DNA from: Trichodesmium erythraeum GBRTRLIN201
GTDB taxonomy: Bacteria > Cyanobacteriota > Cyanobacteriia > Cyanobacteriales > Microcoleaceae
Reading direction: 5' to 3'
NCBI GenBank assembly: GCA_018457135.1
Contig: JAGGDU010000191.1
Location: 30,727 to 94,726 of the forward strand
Length of the DNA stretch: 64,000 nt
Part shown: in pieces, positions 9,446 through 20,162 of the stretch
How positions within the stretch are numbered: position 1 is the stretch's first letter
How the letters are laid out: each line of letters starts with the position of its first letter
Program-made: the position numbers and the translations under genes
The notes under the pieces: generated by a model
The model's input: only the letters and a program-made list of their open reading frames with translations
Told to the model about the DNA's origin: nothing
Database searches by the model: none

Positions 9446-11008
9446 TTAGCAAAAGTTATATTTTTTTAGCGCAGGTATTAAATATTGAGTTAAAGTAAAA
9501 GCATCTACTCCTAACTCTGTTCGTTCTTTTACTGCTAATATTGCTGCTTGAGCATGCCACCAAACTGCTGTTTTTACAGCATTGAATGGTAGAGTTTGAG
9601 TTGAATTAATAGCTAATAAACCTCCAACTAATCCTGTAAGTACATCTCCACTTCCCCCTCTAGCTAATGCGGGAGTGCTTTCTGGATTTATTAATATTTT
9701 TTGGCTATTAGCAATAATTGTTTTTGCCCCTTTTAAAACTATTATAACGTTACTATTTTTAGTAGCTTTTTCAGCAGCTAATATCCGATTATTCAGTTGA
9801 TCTACTAGATGAGGAAATAGACGTTTAAACTCTCCTGGGTGGGGAGTAATAATTGTTGGTGCTTGACGTTGACTTACTAAAGAATTATTTGCTAAATTTC
9901 CACAAATATTTAAAGCATCAGCATCTAAAACTAGAGGACAATTTACAGATAATACTTTTTCTATTATAGATGTAGGTTCTATAGTTAAACCAGGTCCACA
10001 AGCAATAGCTTCAAATTTACTTAAATCTATATCTTCTGGTAATTGTTTTATTGTTCCAGTTTCTGTTTCAGGGCAACCAATAATTAGTGCTTCTGGTAAA
10101 TGACTATTTAGTATAGGTTTAATTGATTTTGGTACAGCAATTGATAACATTCCTACACCTGTTACTCTAGAACCTAATCCTGTTAAAACTGCCGCGCCAC
10201 TATAACGATGGGAGCCTACAATTAATAATAAATTACCGTTTGTATATTTATAGGTTGCTGGGGGACGAGGTAGAGGTAAATTTTCCAGAGCAGATGTTTT
10301 TGTAATTCTCTCAATTGTTGGAAATTCTCCTAAAACTTCTGTAATATCTGCTAGGGGAATATCAAAGTCAATTAATTCAGATTTACCAAAATATTTTAGA
10401 GCTTTGTCTTGTAAAAATGCCTGTTTCCACAGACCCAAACAAAATGTGTAGGTAGCACAAATACTTGTTCCTAAAACTTCTCCTGTATCTGTATGTATTC
10501 CCGAAGGTAAGTCAATACTAAATACCTGTTTTTGCCAACTATTAATTTGACTGATACTTTCAGCTAAATCTCCAGATATTTCCCGTTCTAAACCAAAACC
10601 AAATAAACCATCTATGAGCAAAGCACAATTTTTGAGCAGGGAAATATTTTTGACAAAATTAACTCCTAAATATTGGAGATATTTGGCATGAGCATTTGTT
10701 AGTTCTTTCAGGTTTACAAAAGGGCAGTAAACTATTATTTCATAACCTTGAAAATATAATTCTCTGGCTATGACCAAAGCATCTCCACCATTATGACCAG
10801 GACCTACTAATACACCTATTTTACTAATATTAGAATTTAATAATTCTGAGATTTTTCGTGTTACTAATCCTGCAACCTTTTCCATTAATGCTGCTACAGG
10901 CATTCCCGCAATAAATATACGTTCCTCTATTTGTCGCATTTGTGCAGCAGTAACTATAAATTTTTCTTTGATATTGTTCATTTTTCCGAATTTTATACCA
11001 AATATCAA
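9446..11008 (-). CDS. nnr: Bifunctional NAD(P)H-hydrate epimerase / ADP-dependent NAD(P)H-hydrate dehydratase
   Basis: A 520-residue fusion that repairs damaged (hydrated) NADH and NADPH. The N-terminal epimerase half (about 15-230) has GPGHNGGDALVIAREL and the substrate loop FSIDLPSGIHTDTGEV. The C-terminal dehydratase half (about 250-515) has NGNLLLIVGSHRYSGAAVL, AIACGPGL, LVLDADALN, IITPHPGEF and the ADP-binding end GGSGDVLTGLVGGLLA. Both halves look complete and the length is normal for bacterial YjeF fusions. Translation may begin at the ATG of MNNIKEKF (position 10981) rather than at 11008, because the first nine residues are not part of the usual family start. The gene stands alone. 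Confidence 0.93.
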   Translation of the reverse strand: MIFGIKFGKMNNIKEKFIVTAAQMRQIEERIFIAGMPVAALMEKVAGLVTRKISELLNSNISKIGVLVGPGHNGGDALVIARELYFQGYEIIVYCPFVNLKELTNAHAKYLQYLGVNFVKNISLLKNCALLIDGLFGFGLEREISGDLAESISQINSWQKQVFSIDLPSGIHTDTGEVLGTSICATYTFCLGLWKQAFLQDKALKYFGKSELIDFDIPLADITEVLGEFPTIERITKTSALENLPLPRPPATYKYTNGNLLLIVGSHRYSGAAVLTGLGSRVTGVGMLSIAVPKSIKPILNSHLPEALIIGCPETETGTIKQLPEDIDLSKFEAIACGPGLTIEPTSIIEKVLSVNCPLVLDADALNICGNLANNSLVSQRQAPTIITPHPGEFKRLFPHLVDQLNNRILAAEKATKNSNVIIVLKGAKTIIANSQKILINPESTPALARGGSGDVLTGLVGGLLAINSTQTLPFNAVKTAVWWHAQAAILAVKERTELGVDAFTLTQYLIPALKKYNFC

Positions 11009-11977
11009 AAGTATTTTTAGGGAGTAAGTAGAGGTGTTATATGCAACCTAACTACTGAGCAGGGAGTAGGAAAATCAGCAGTAATTTGGCCAAAAAGATA
11101 TAAAAATAGCATCAAACCTTATATAGTAATTGTTTGATATTTAATCAATATATTTCTTTTTCTATCTAGGTTTAATCCATTTTTAGTAATGGCTGAGTAT
11201 TTTCCTTACCCAAAAATAGCAATGATAGGCATTTTTGCCCTTGGACATTGTCAAAGTATTCTTGGATATAATATATTTTCCCTCTTTTCCTATAATCTTT
11301 CAAAACATTGTTGAACTTTACTTATTAGTTAATAACTGAAGTATTGAGGAAGTGTAGCATTATTTTTGTTAATATTATTCTAATTTAACGAACCTTCCTT
11401 CAAAAGAATAGAAAATCATATTAAGTCTGATTGATCAGTATTAGAGGGTTTAGGTTAAGATAGTATCTGTAAATAAAATATTAAATCCTGATTTGAGATG
11501 GGTATTCCCAGATTCATATCTTCAACTTAGTAATCTTTGTAGTTTGCCGTAACCCAAATAAACGTCAGCTTTAAGCAGAAGTTAAAATTGGTTTTATAGG
11601 GAGCCTCTATTTCAATCAATTTTTAAGCTTATCAAAATAATTGAGTTGTCTAAACATAGCTTTTAAAACCATCCATTACCCACATATTTATTAACATCAA
11701 AATTTACAAAAAAAATAAAACAATTTATACACTTACTATGAATATTTTTTTACAGTAAATATCTTGAAAAATATATTTTTATTCAATATGTAAATTCCAA
11801 TTATTCTCCTTTTTTTTTATATCCTTATATCCGTTTTCATAAAATAGTCATAGGAGCTCATGATAATTTTTTTTTTAATGAGAAGTGTTTTTTAAAGGTT
11901 ATTTGAATCTCTTTTACCAAAACAACTTTGGATTTCATACCTTTTAAAACTTTAACTTTGTTAACTTCTTTGTTATT
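11009..11977. other. Long intergenic region, nothing identified
   Basis: About 970 bases, very AT-rich, with poly-A/T runs around 11700-11880. No gene, tRNA or repeat recognised. Confidence 0.5.
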
Positions 11978-12823
11978 CTAACGACCATAATAAATAACTA
12001 CATTAATAAACCCTGAATCTAATAAATAGCGTTGCCATTTTTCTGCAGTTTTTTCATTTTCAAAAGGTCCTATAGCTACATTTTCTGGTATTTCTGTCAC
12101 CTGAATACCTCTATCAGGAACTCCTAATAATCCCAATTTATATGTCGTTATAGCTAAATCTTTTGACTGGCTAGGAATTAGTAAATAATAGGACTTACTA
12201 TTTAGTCCATAAGCTATTGAATTAGTCACTGGAGGATATATAGTAGCTGCTAAAGTTGTAGAACTTACAGGTTTTCCAAATGCTTCACCAGGATTCAACT
12301 TCAATCGTTTACCATGAATTCCTTTTTCCTTTAAAAAATCTAACAAATCTAAGGTAAAAAACAACTCAGAAAAGCTTCCGACTTGAATAACTTTTCGGTT
12401 ATTAAAAAAGCGAAATACTGCTCTTGGTTCAATTATTTGCCGAATAATTCTTAACAAAATTTGACTTTTTGAATCAATATAAACAATATATTGTAAACTT
12501 GGAAATGGATTAGGTTCAATGGGGTTAAATATTGGTTCTTGTTGTTGGGCTGAGGGTGTTATAATTAATGGTGGTAAATTTTCAACAGGTCTTTTATCTC
12601 TAAAAAAATCTGTTATTAGTGGTTCATTATTTGATGTGTTATTTTGGGAGGTAAAAATTGTATTTTGGCTATGATTTTGATTGGTATTTAAGGTTTGATT
12701 TTTGATTGATTTTCCTAGAGATAAAGTCTGATAGCTTAGGGCTAAAAACCATCCTAATATAATTGATAATAACGACATTTTTGATGTTTTGTAGCATGAT
12801 GTTGTAAAAAAAATATTTGGCAT
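11978..12823 (-). CDS. Exported cyanobacterial protein of unknown function, SPOR-like C-terminus
   Basis: A 281-residue protein with a hydrophobic N-terminal segment (residues about 15-37, LLSIILGWFLALSYQTL), so probably exported or membrane-anchored. A low-complexity Asn/Ser/Gln-rich linker (about 40-90) follows, then a folded part. Two similar segments read as sporulation-related-repeat (SPOR)-like modules: VIQVGSFSELFFTLDLLDFLKEKGI (about 145-170) and a C-terminal part with IGPFENEKTAEKWQRYLLDSGF. Both have the G-x-F...A/L...L...G pattern of SPOR domains that bind denuded peptidoglycan. I do not recognise a named family. It is divergent from mnmA, whose start lies 91 bases away, so the two share a promoter region. 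Confidence 0.7.
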   Translation of the reverse strand: MPNIFFTTSCYKTSKMSLLSIILGWFLALSYQTLSLGKSIKNQTLNTNQNHSQNTIFTSQNNTSNNEPLITDFFRDKRPVENLPPLIITPSAQQQEPIFNPIEPNPFPSLQYIVYIDSKSQILLRIIRQIIEPRAVFRFFNNRKVIQVGSFSELFFTLDLLDFLKEKGIHGKRLKLNPGEAFGKPVSSTTLAATIYPPVTNSIAYGLNSKSYYLLIPSQSKDLAITTYKLGLLGVPDRGIQVTEIPENVAIGPFENEKTAEKWQRYLLDSGFINVVIYYGR

Positions 12824-12914
12824 GGTTACTTACTTCAATAAATGATGAATTTTAGCTGATAGCTGAATGCTTAGATAGATATATATTTTTTTTAATTGTA
12901 TAAACTCAAATCCA

Positions 12915-13994
12915 ATGAATAAAATTATAGTTGGTCTCTCTGGTGGAGTTGATAGTTCCACAGCAGCAGCAATATTGCATCATCAAGGATATCAAGTCGA
13001 GGGCTTAACTCTTTGGTTAATGAAAGGAAAAGGTCAATGTTGTTCTGAAGGAATGGTTGATGCTGCCTATATTTGCGAACAATTAGATATTCCCCATCAT
13101 ATTGTCGATACTCGCAATTTATTTCAAGCAAATATTGTTGATTATTTGGTGACTGGTTACAGTGCCGGAATTACTCCACTACCTTGTTCTCAATGTAATA
13201 AAACAGTAAAATTTGGTCCCATGTTAGCTTATGGTCGTGAAAAATTAGGTATTGACAAAATTGCCACAGGGCACTATGCACGACTTGATTATGACTCAAA
13301 AAGCGATCGCTATCTATTAAAACGTGCAATTGATCGTAATAAAGACCAGTCTTATTTTTTGTATGATTTAACACAGTACTTATTGGCAGGTTCAGTATTT
13401 CCTCTAGGAGAAATGGTAAAGAGTGAAACCCGACGCATTGCAGCAGAATATGGTTTGAAAACTGCTGACAAACCAGAAAGTCAGGATTTATGTTTGGTAG
13501 AGTCTAGCGGTTCCATGCGGGCATTTTTAGATAAATATATTACTCCCCATCAAGGTGAAATAGTTGACCGAGAGGGACGAGTTTTGGGAAGACACGATGG
13601 TGTCCATCATTATACTATTGGCCAAAGAAAAGGTTTAGGAGTTTCTGCCCCTCATCCCTTATATGTGATAGACCTAGACCCAGCAATGAATAAAGTAATA
13701 GTGGGCGATCGCGATAGCGCGACTAAAATGGAATCTACTGTGAAGCTGGTTAACTGGGTTTCTATTGCCCCACCAAGTACATCAATACGCGCAGAGGTAC
13801 AAGTGAGGTACCGCAGTTTACCCGTAGCTGCAAATATTATTCCTTTGGGTGTTAATGAAGAAAAACCTCAAGATGGTTTTCGAGTTAAGTTAATTTTTGA
13901 AGAAGCAGTTTTTGGTATAACTCCCGGGCAAGCTGCTGTTTGGTATGAAGGAGATATTTTGTTGGGTGGAGGGATCATAGAAAACGAGAAGTAA
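12915..13994 (+). CDS. mnmA: tRNA-specific 2-thiouridylase MnmA
   Basis: A 359-residue enzyme that thiolates uridine 34 in tRNA for Lys, Glu and Gln. It has the PP-loop [13 protein letters not shown] at 7-19, the catalytic cysteines in [14 protein letters not shown] (about 95-105) and ESQDLCLVE (about 192-200), TGHYARL, and [10 protein letters not shown]. The C-terminal beta-barrel ends in [16 protein letters not shown]. Length and motifs are those of a complete protein. It starts with ATG at 12915, the first codon giving the typical [11 protein letters not shown] opening. A strong inverted repeat (14005-14052) follows the stop. Confidence 0.95.
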   Translation: MNKIIVGLSGGVDSSTAAAILHHQGYQVEGLTLWLMKGKGQCCSEGMVDAAYICEQLDIPHHIVDTRNLFQANIVDYLVTGYSAGITPLPCSQCNKTVKFGPMLAYGREKLGIDKIATGHYARLDYDSKSDRYLLKRAIDRNKDQSYFLYDLTQYLLAGSVFPLGEMVKSETRRIAAEYGLKTADKPESQDLCLVESSGSMRAFLDKYITPHQGEIVDREGRVLGRHDGVHHYTIGQRKGLGVSAPHPLYVIDLDPAMNKVIVGDRDSATKMESTVKLVNWVSIAPPSTSIRAEVQVRYRSLPVAANIIPLGVNEEKPQDGFRVKLIFEEAVFGITPGQAAVWYEGDILLGGGIIENEK

Positions 13995-14004
13995 GTGTTA
14001 GTTT

Positions 14005-14052
14005 GTAGTCTGGATTTTTTAGTTGATCATCAAAACTGAAAATTCAGACTAC
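14005..14052 (+). terminator. Hairpin just after mnmA
   Basis: Arms GTAGTCTG (14005-14012) and CAGACTAC (14045-14052) match perfectly. Inside them, gATTTT pairs with AAAATt and TTGAT with ATCAA around a small loop. It starts 11 bases after the mnmA stop. No long T-run follows, so it may be an mRNA-end stabiliser rather than a classical terminator. Confidence 0.5.
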
Positions 14053-14538
14053 TAAATTATTTATTATATAGATTTTATTACTTAAACTTAATACTTTTGC
14101 TCTGGGACAAGAAACCATTTTTTGATTTTCGTAAAGTCAGAAAGCGATCGCAACTCCTGTAGTAGTACTTTGATATTTTTTCAATAAAATATTGATCATT
14201 GTTCTTTTGAGATAAAAATAGTGATGCAAGCATTGAGAATTTAAGTTATACTTCAACCTTACCACTAAACGTAAGTTAATATTTGATAGTCGAGAGCGAT
14301 CGCTTAGTAGCAAAAAAGAAAAGTATGAGTCTAGAGACATCAACTTAGTTACAAGTACATAACAAACCCTTAACAGACCCATAAACCAATATCTTTACAG
14401 CTTTAAGAGCACCCAAAAATTTTGAGTCTTAAAAATCTTACTTTTAGCCTTTGAATGGATGAACTTTAACTTCCGTAAAACAAACAGTATAACTTTAATC
14501 TCAATTCCCTGCCTCTTATTCATCCCACTCAAAAAACA
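14053..14538. other. Intergenic, mnmA to shc
   Basis: No credible gene between these convergent genes. Two HIP1 sites lie near 14145 and 14298. The 81-codon open frame at 14137-14382 (minus) has no family resemblance and is rejected. Confidence 0.5.
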
Positions 14539-16446
14539 TCAACCACTTAACAAACTCTCATACCTTCCCAAAGCCATCAAAGGAAAATACTGTGAATAAA
14601 AATGATACTTAATATAAAAATGACCAGGAAACCCAGTACCAGTAAACTCATCCTCCAGCCAACTCCCATCATCATTCTGAGTCGAAACTAAAAAACCCAC
14701 ACCCCCATCAATAGCATCCCTAGCAAAATTACCAGTCCCCTCCCCCGCAGCCAATAAACCAATTAACGCCCAAGCAGTCTGAGAAGCCGTACTTTTCCCC
14801 TTCCCCTTCAACGACGGATCATTATAACTCCAACAACTTTCACCCCATCCACCATCCGAATTTTGACAACCAACCAACCAACTTGCCCCCCTCTCTATAT
14901 AACCTCGGTGACTTTCCCGTGCCATAACAGCCAAAGCCAAAATAACTCCACTCGTACCGTATATATAATTAACTCCCCACCGACCAAACCAACAACCTTC
15001 CTCTTCCTGCTCCCTTACCAAAAAATCGATCCCCCGTTTCACCCGCCAACTATCCATAGCTAACCCACAACAACCAACCATTTCCAATACCCGCCCCGTC
15101 ACATCTGCCGTATTCGGATCGATCATCGCCTTTAAATCTCCATAAGGAGTAGCATTCAACCAGTCTTGATTATTATCTACATCAAAAGCTGCCCAACCAC
15201 CAGCTTCACATTGCATCGAAGCTATCCACTCCATGCCACGAGCGATCGCCTTACCTTTCAGATCCTCATCAGGCAACTCTACAACATCCAAAGCCATAAC
15301 CACTACCGCCGTATCATCTATATCTGGATAAAAACGATTCATAAATTCAAACGCCCAACCCCCCGGTTTACCAAATTTATTCTTAAACACCCAATCACCA
15401 TAATCCAAAATTTGCTGTTGCAACAACCATTGTCCAGCCTTAACCATTGCCGGATGACTAGGAGAAATACCAGAATCAACCAACGAACGTATTACCCAAG
15501 CGGTATCCCACACTGGAGATACACAGGCTTGTACCCGATAACTATCCTCATTTTCTATAGCAAACCTATCTATAGCCTCCAGTCCCCGCACCACCACAGG
15601 GTCAGCCACATCATATTCCAAGCATTTTAATGCCAACATAGAATTTAACATAGCCGGAATAATACCCCCCCAGTCACCCGTAACCTCTTGCCTTTCTAAA
15701 ATCCATTTTTCTGCTGCTTTTAATCCTTCCTGTTGCAAAGGCATCAAATTCAAATTTTCTGCAAATTTAAAAGCCTTATCTAGTCCCAAAAATAAATCTG
15801 TCAGATCGTATTTACGAGGTAATTCAAAACTAGCATTGTTAATTCCTTCGGCATAAAGCTCATCAAGATTAATAGTGGGGTTAACAGAAAAAATCGGCTT
15901 TTTATCAAACACAATTAATAGTGGAACAGTACTACTTCTTGCCCAACTTGACATTTCATAAATAGTAAATGGAAAATCTTCAGGAAGTAGCATTATGCTA
16001 GAAGGAATAGAAGGAATACCCTGCCAGCTGTAGCATCCAATTAAAGCCAAATGTAATTTAGTAAAAATTCTGCTGCAACTAATACCACCTTTTTTAATAA
16101 TAAAATTTTGTGCTTCAATCATAATTGGATCTGTTCTTGAAACACCCAATAATCTCAAAGCCATATAAGCTTCAATAGAAGTGCTTAAGTCTCCTCCATC
16201 CCCATAAAATAGTTCCCAACCACCATGTTCTCGTTGTTGAGATATTAGGTAATTTTTTGCCTTATTCAATGGTATTTTTTTATCAGTTTGCCAAATTTTA
16301 TGTAGTAAAATTATTTCTGCTGTTATTGTGACATTTGATTCTAGTTGACCCCACCAGTATCCTTCTGTTTCTTGTAAACTTAATAAGTGCTTTTGACTAG
16401 CTAATATAGACTGTTTTACTTTGTTTTTTTCTATCATTTTTATCAA
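14539..16446 (-). CDS. shc: Squalene-hopene cyclase
   Basis: A 635-residue class II terpene cyclase that folds squalene into hopene or hopanol for membrane hopanoids. The protonating DXDD-type motif is YPDIDDTAVVVMALD (about 370-385), preceded by the usual PGGWAFEFMNRFYP. Repeated QW motifs are seen as GYWWGQLE, GGWELFYGDGGD, GDWGGIIPA, GGWAAFDVDNNQDW, GCWFGRWGVNYIYGT, GGWGESCWSYND and GSWLEDEFTGTGFPGHF. The cyclase N-terminus is complete. The start may be the second Met (MIEKNKV, position 16437) rather than 16446. It is a membrane-associated enzyme; the gene stands alone. Confidence 0.95.
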   Translation of the reverse strand: MIKMIEKNKVKQSILASQKHLLSLQETEGYWWGQLESNVTITAEIILLHKIWQTDKKIPLNKAKNYLISQQREHGGWELFYGDGGDLSTSIEAYMALRLLGVSRTDPIMIEAQNFIIKKGGISCSRIFTKLHLALIGCYSWQGIPSIPSSIMLLPEDFPFTIYEMSSWARSSTVPLLIVFDKKPIFSVNPTINLDELYAEGINNASFELPRKYDLTDLFLGLDKAFKFAENLNLMPLQQEGLKAAEKWILERQEVTGDWGGIIPAMLNSMLALKCLEYDVADPVVVRGLEAIDRFAIENEDSYRVQACVSPVWDTAWVIRSLVDSGISPSHPAMVKAGQWLLQQQILDYGDWVFKNKFGKPGGWAFEFMNRFYPDIDDTAVVVMALDVVELPDEDLKGKAIARGMEWIASMQCEAGGWAAFDVDNNQDWLNATPYGDLKAMIDPNTADVTGRVLEMVGCCGLAMDSWRVKRGIDFLVREQEEEGCWFGRWGVNYIYGTSGVILALAVMARESHRGYIERGASWLVGCQNSDGGWGESCWSYNDPSLKGKGKSTASQTAWALIGLLAAGEGTGNFARDAIDGGVGFLVSTQNDDGSWLEDEFTGTGFPGHFYIKYHFYSQYFPLMALGRYESLLSG

Positions 16447-17142
16447 TAATTGAAAATATAATATTGTTATTCAAAGCAATAATTAATCAATAGTAATTAT
16501 CTCTATTTATCTATGATAATAATTATGCAATGCGAGGGAATATAAATGAAAATTTTATATTTTTAACATCCTTAGGGAACCTTCCCTCAAATTTTATTGT
16601 CTCTAGATAACTAGATTCTGTATAGATAGACTAGCTTCCCAGTATGCAACTAGCAAACCTGGGAAGTTTCCTTCTTATATATTCCTTTCTAGTTTATCTC
16701 TGCTATTATATAAAATAATTCTTTAATCAGCCCAATTAATTTGTAACATTATTTGATTAAAATTTTAGAAATAATTTATATGATTTTATAAATTATATAG
16801 TTACTAATATCTTAATATTCTACAGATTAAATAATTAGTAAAAATCATAAATTTTTATTAAACTGCTACTTCTAACTCCAGAACTATAAGTATAGGAAAA
16901 TATTTACATCCTTAAACTACAGAATAAAATCGTAATCAAAATGCTGTAGCCAGCCTACTAGGTGTACTCTAAATCCAAGCAATGCATGAGCTTTATCCAC
17001 CCAAATTATGCTACCTTCATTTTGCTAAAGCATAATTTGTGTCAATGCTTTGAAGACTCATCAGCAAGCCCTCCATAAACACAAATAAATAGCCTTGTGT
17101 CAAACAAGACTATCAAAATCAAAAAATTAATTATTAACTTTA
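16447..17142. other. Intergenic with two inverted repeats, shc to acsF
   Basis: No gene. Two hairpins are visible. One has arms CTTCCCAG (16635-16642) and CTGGGAAG (16659-16666). The other has perfect 10-base arms AAATTATGCT (17003-17012) and AGCATAATTT (17029-17038), about 105 bases beyond the acsF stop on the minus strand. Neither is followed by a clear T-run. Confidence 0.55.
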
Positions 17143-18219
17143 TTAACGAACAGAACTTTGCATAGTAGCCGTTTCAATTGGCTTCATTAAATACAACTTT
17201 AAAAATTGCCAACCATTAGATAAATACAGAGGAAACTTTTGGAAAAACTTCACAAAACCAGGATTATTAGAATTAGCGATCTTCGTCAACTTCTCATTAT
17301 TCTTTATACAAAACTCTAATCTTGCATAAAACTCAGGATTTTCTACATCCAAAATCACTGGAAAAACCCGCCCTGAAGTTTCATTAGTTTTCTCAATCAC
17401 ATACTTATCATAATCACAGGCATTCAAACCAATAGAAGCATAAAAATCAGCACGTTGAATATCATTCAAATACATAGTAGCAAACACAGAAAGCAAGAAA
17501 AATCTACACCACAACTTTGCTTGCCAATCATTCAGAAATTCTGGTCTAGCTCTCATAATAGCATCAAAAAAATCTCCATGACGATTTTCATCCTGACACC
17601 AATTTTCAAAGAAACGGAAAATAGGATAAATTCTATCTTCTGGGTGAGCTTCTAAATGACGATAAATAGTAATATAACGCCAATAACCAATTTTTTCTGA
17701 TAAATAAGTAGCATAAAAAATAAACTTTGGTTTAAAGAAAGTATACTTACGACTTTTAGTCAAAAACCCTAAATCCAAAGACAAATTAAAATCTGACATT
17801 GCCTTATTTAAAAAACCTGCATGACGAGCTTCATCTCGTGACATTAAAGTGAAACACTCAGCCAAAATAGGACTTTTATTTTTGAGGCGACGACCTAATT
17901 CTTTATAAAGTAAAAAACCAGAAAATTCAGCAGTACAAGAACGCTCTAAAAACTCAACAAATAAACGACGAGTTTCCCCATCAATATGATCCCAAGATTG
18001 GGCAAATTCCTCATTCCTCACAAAATGATGGCGATTATAATCTGCACGAAACTCTTCCAAAATAGCCATCAATTCATCCTCATTCACAGAGATGTCCATT
18101 TTAGCCATCTCATCAAAATCTGTTGTATAAAATCTAGGTGTGAGGATAGTTTCCTTTGCAGGAACTTTAACACCTGGACGCATTTCAGTAAAGGTTTGTT
18201 TTTTGAGAGAATTTACCAT
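17143..18219 (-). CDS. acsF: Aerobic Mg-protoporphyrin IX monomethyl ester cyclase
   Basis: A 358-residue di-iron oxidative cyclase that forms the isocyclic ring of protochlorophyllide in chlorophyll synthesis. The iron ligands are visible as E-x-x-H-type motifs: [19 protein letters not shown] (about 90-107), [11 protein letters not shown] (about 130-140), and [20 protein letters not shown] (about 210-230). The C-terminal region with [13 protein letters not shown] is typical of cyanobacterial AcsF/ChlA. Length is standard (about 358). It is probably bound to the thylakoid membrane. Cyanobacteria often have an oxygen-induced second copy; I cannot tell which this is. It is far from bciB (38326-39531), the other chlorophyll gene here. 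Confidence 0.95.
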   Translation of the reverse strand: MVNSLKKQTFTEMRPGVKVPAKETILTPRFYTTDFDEMAKMDISVNEDELMAILEEFRADYNRHHFVRNEEFAQSWDHIDGETRRLFVEFLERSCTAEFSGFLLYKELGRRLKNKSPILAECFTLMSRDEARHAGFLNKAMSDFNLSLDLGFLTKSRKYTFFKPKFIFYATYLSEKIGYWRYITIYRHLEAHPEDRIYPIFRFFENWCQDENRHGDFFDAIMRARPEFLNDWQAKLWCRFFLLSVFATMYLNDIQRADFYASIGLNACDYDKYVIEKTNETSGRVFPVILDVENPEFYARLEFCIKNNEKLTKIANSNNPGFVKFFQKFPLYLSNGWQFLKLYLMKPIETATMQSSVR

Positions 18220-19295
18220 AAATTTCGTTATTTTCTTAATTATGATTATGAATCTATGTTTATAGTGAGATATAGCTGCACTCAGCAGTTAACCCCTCCC
18301 TTTTCCCATTTGGGGGAAAGTTTGTAAAGTGAATACCAAAACTCTCCTATATTCGGAGCACGAACTAAATTGGAAAGTTTAAGAATGTCCTTAGTACCCT
18401 GGTGACGCTATATTTTTTTTAATTGCTCCATTAATTGTTAATTAGCTTTATTTTATCTATAGAGAGGGTAGTAAAAATGACACTATGTTTTTCATCCCAT
18501 ACAGTCTATCAAGGTCTGGAGATTTGAATCACATAATTTGCATTAAGAATTGCAAAGCTATTGTAGTTAATTTGATTAATAGCTAATTTCATTAACAAAA
18601 ACCCACCAAAATTAATTTGTCGATTTTAGTACTCATTTAGTGTAGCGAATCAGGTTACTACCGACTAATTATAGGGTAAGAGAGAAAGTAAGGCTTAATA
18701 AGTAATAGATATAATCTATAATCTAATACGGTTCAAACCCGACTAAAACTCATTAAGATATGAAACCATTAAATAACTACTATAGTCTACAGAACTGCAA
18801 AAAAATATTACTAGCAATACCTTGAAATTTTTTACACCAGAAACTATTTCAAATCTAGTATGAGTAAGGGAAATACCTGACATAGCTAAAAATAGCAGAA
18901 ACCTAAATATATTAAGAGAAAGGTAGGTTAAAAGTAAAAACATTAATGTATCAGGTTTTGACATGATTTTTAACCTATTATTTTCTCAAGTCCAGTTAAT
19001 AAAACGTATTCATATACAATCAGCTTTTCCTCATTGGATTTGGTACTCATTGTCTACAATTTCAAATATACCAGTCCCTAGGGGGCGAGGATATTCTTAT
19101 ACCTCTTTACCTCTTAAATTTTTTCACAGTAATATCTTAACTTATGACTTCTAGCAATTGTTATTTTAACTTCAGCTATAACCAGCTTGTTAGCATAGTT
19201 GTATTATGGTTAATAAATTTTTGGACTAAATATAAACAAATAATATAGGATATAATTACCTATTTTGGGCCGCGTGTTTAGTTGATTTAAGTAGA
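18220..19295. other. Long intergenic region, nothing identified
   Basis: About 1.1 kb. The open frames 18743-18964 (minus) and 18963-19154 (plus) show no family features. A cggttcaaacccg string near 18729 looks like a tRNA T-arm but has no matching acceptor or anticodon stem. Confidence 0.5.
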
Positions 19296-19680
19296 TGTCA
19301 TCGAATCTACAATGGCAAATTTTTTACAGGTTTAGTTTGGCTCTATACCTATGGCTTATTTGGAGTCGTTCAATTTATTAACTTGTTGTTAATTCCGAGT
19401 ATGCTCAAATCAAAGTAAACTGGGTATTTCAGAGCAAGGGATATCATTAAATTCATCAAATGAAGTGATCGCCATCAAAGCATATTCACCACAAACCCGT
19501 CAACAATTAATGATTGCATTACTTAAAACAGCTTCTACAAAGGGAGGAAAATTATCTGTTGCTCAAGGAGTCATGGCAACAGGATATAGCTTTACAGAAT
19601 TAGAAGAAACCATGAAAGAAATGCTTAAAACTGGTTACGTCAGAGTAGATAACCATCCAGATACAGGAATTGTTATCTAA
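19296..19680 (+). pseudogene. TM2-domain protein, split by frameshift and stops
   Basis: In one frame 19296-19418 reads as a TM2 domain, with HRIYNGKFFTGLVWLYTYG and then GLFGVVQFINLLLIPSM, ending at TAA 19416-19418. Shifted by one frame, the same protein continues as KLGISEQGISLNSSNEV and the stretch from GTG 19465 to 19680, with GGKLSVAQGVMATGYSFTEL and TGYVRVDNHPDTGIVI. Cyanobacterial TM2 proteins carry exactly this second module, so the two halves were one gene. The part before residue HRIY has stops, and the end lacks the usual last residues (VVY-x-F). The 71-codon open frame from 19465 could still be made as a small protein from GTG, but it is most simply the tail of a dying gene. Confidence 0.72.
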
Positions 19681-19825
19681 TTTCCATGAACTCTAAATAT
19701 TGGAAACAAAGTAATCAATAAGATATATTTTAGTTAAAATTTTAACATAGTTGCTCAAATAATGGTACTATAGTATAGTAATATGTTTGTACAATTATCT
19801 GTATTTAAAGAATAGAATAACTTTT

Positions 19826-20002
19826 ATGGCTGTACCAAAGAAGAGAACCTCAAAATCTAAGAAAAATATGCGGAAAGCTAACTGGAAAAACCAGGCAAAA
19901 CTAGCTGCAAAGAAGGCACTATCCCTAGGTAAATCTGTTGAAACTCAACGTTCCCATAGTTTTGTACACCCAAGATATGAAGAGGAAGAAGAAGAAGATT
20001 AA
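19826..20002 (+). CDS. rpmF: 50S ribosomal protein L32
   Basis: A 58-residue ribosomal protein of the large subunit. It opens [20 protein letters not shown], the standard L32 start, continues with a basic helix, and ends in [11 protein letters not shown]. The frame stays open upstream to 19787, but the first 13 codons ([13 protein letters not shown]) are not part of the family, so ATG 19826 is chosen. The acidic Glu/Asp tail is typical of cyanobacterial L32; the zinc-type CXXC pairs are absent. The gene is monocistronic. A T-run (20113-20124) lies about 110 bases after the stop and could mark a terminator. Confidence 0.95.
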   Translation: MAVPKKRTSKSKKNMRKANWKNQAKLAAKKALSLGKSVETQRSHSFVHPRYEEEEEED

Positions 20003-20162
20003 CCAACTAGGGATTTTTGGTCAATGTTTTCAATATTAAGATTCGGCCAATCTTGAAAGCCCCTAACCAAAAACATTGCTTTAAAACCTTGCTAATACCC
20101 AGGCAACCTTTTAGTTTTTTTTTTTGAATGTATCTGTTAAGATGAATATTAATTAACTAATA

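Noticed and set aside
14137..14382. 81-codon open frame (minus)
   Set aside because: No family features, low-complexity composition, crosses HIP1 and AT-rich spacer.
18720..18750. tRNA T-arm-like string cggttcaaacccg
   Set aside because: No acceptor, D or anticodon stem at the right distances on either strand.
18743..18964. 73-codon open frame (minus) with hydrophobic residues
   Set aside because: Leu/Phe-rich content is what AT-rich DNA gives by chance; no conserved motif and no family resemblance.
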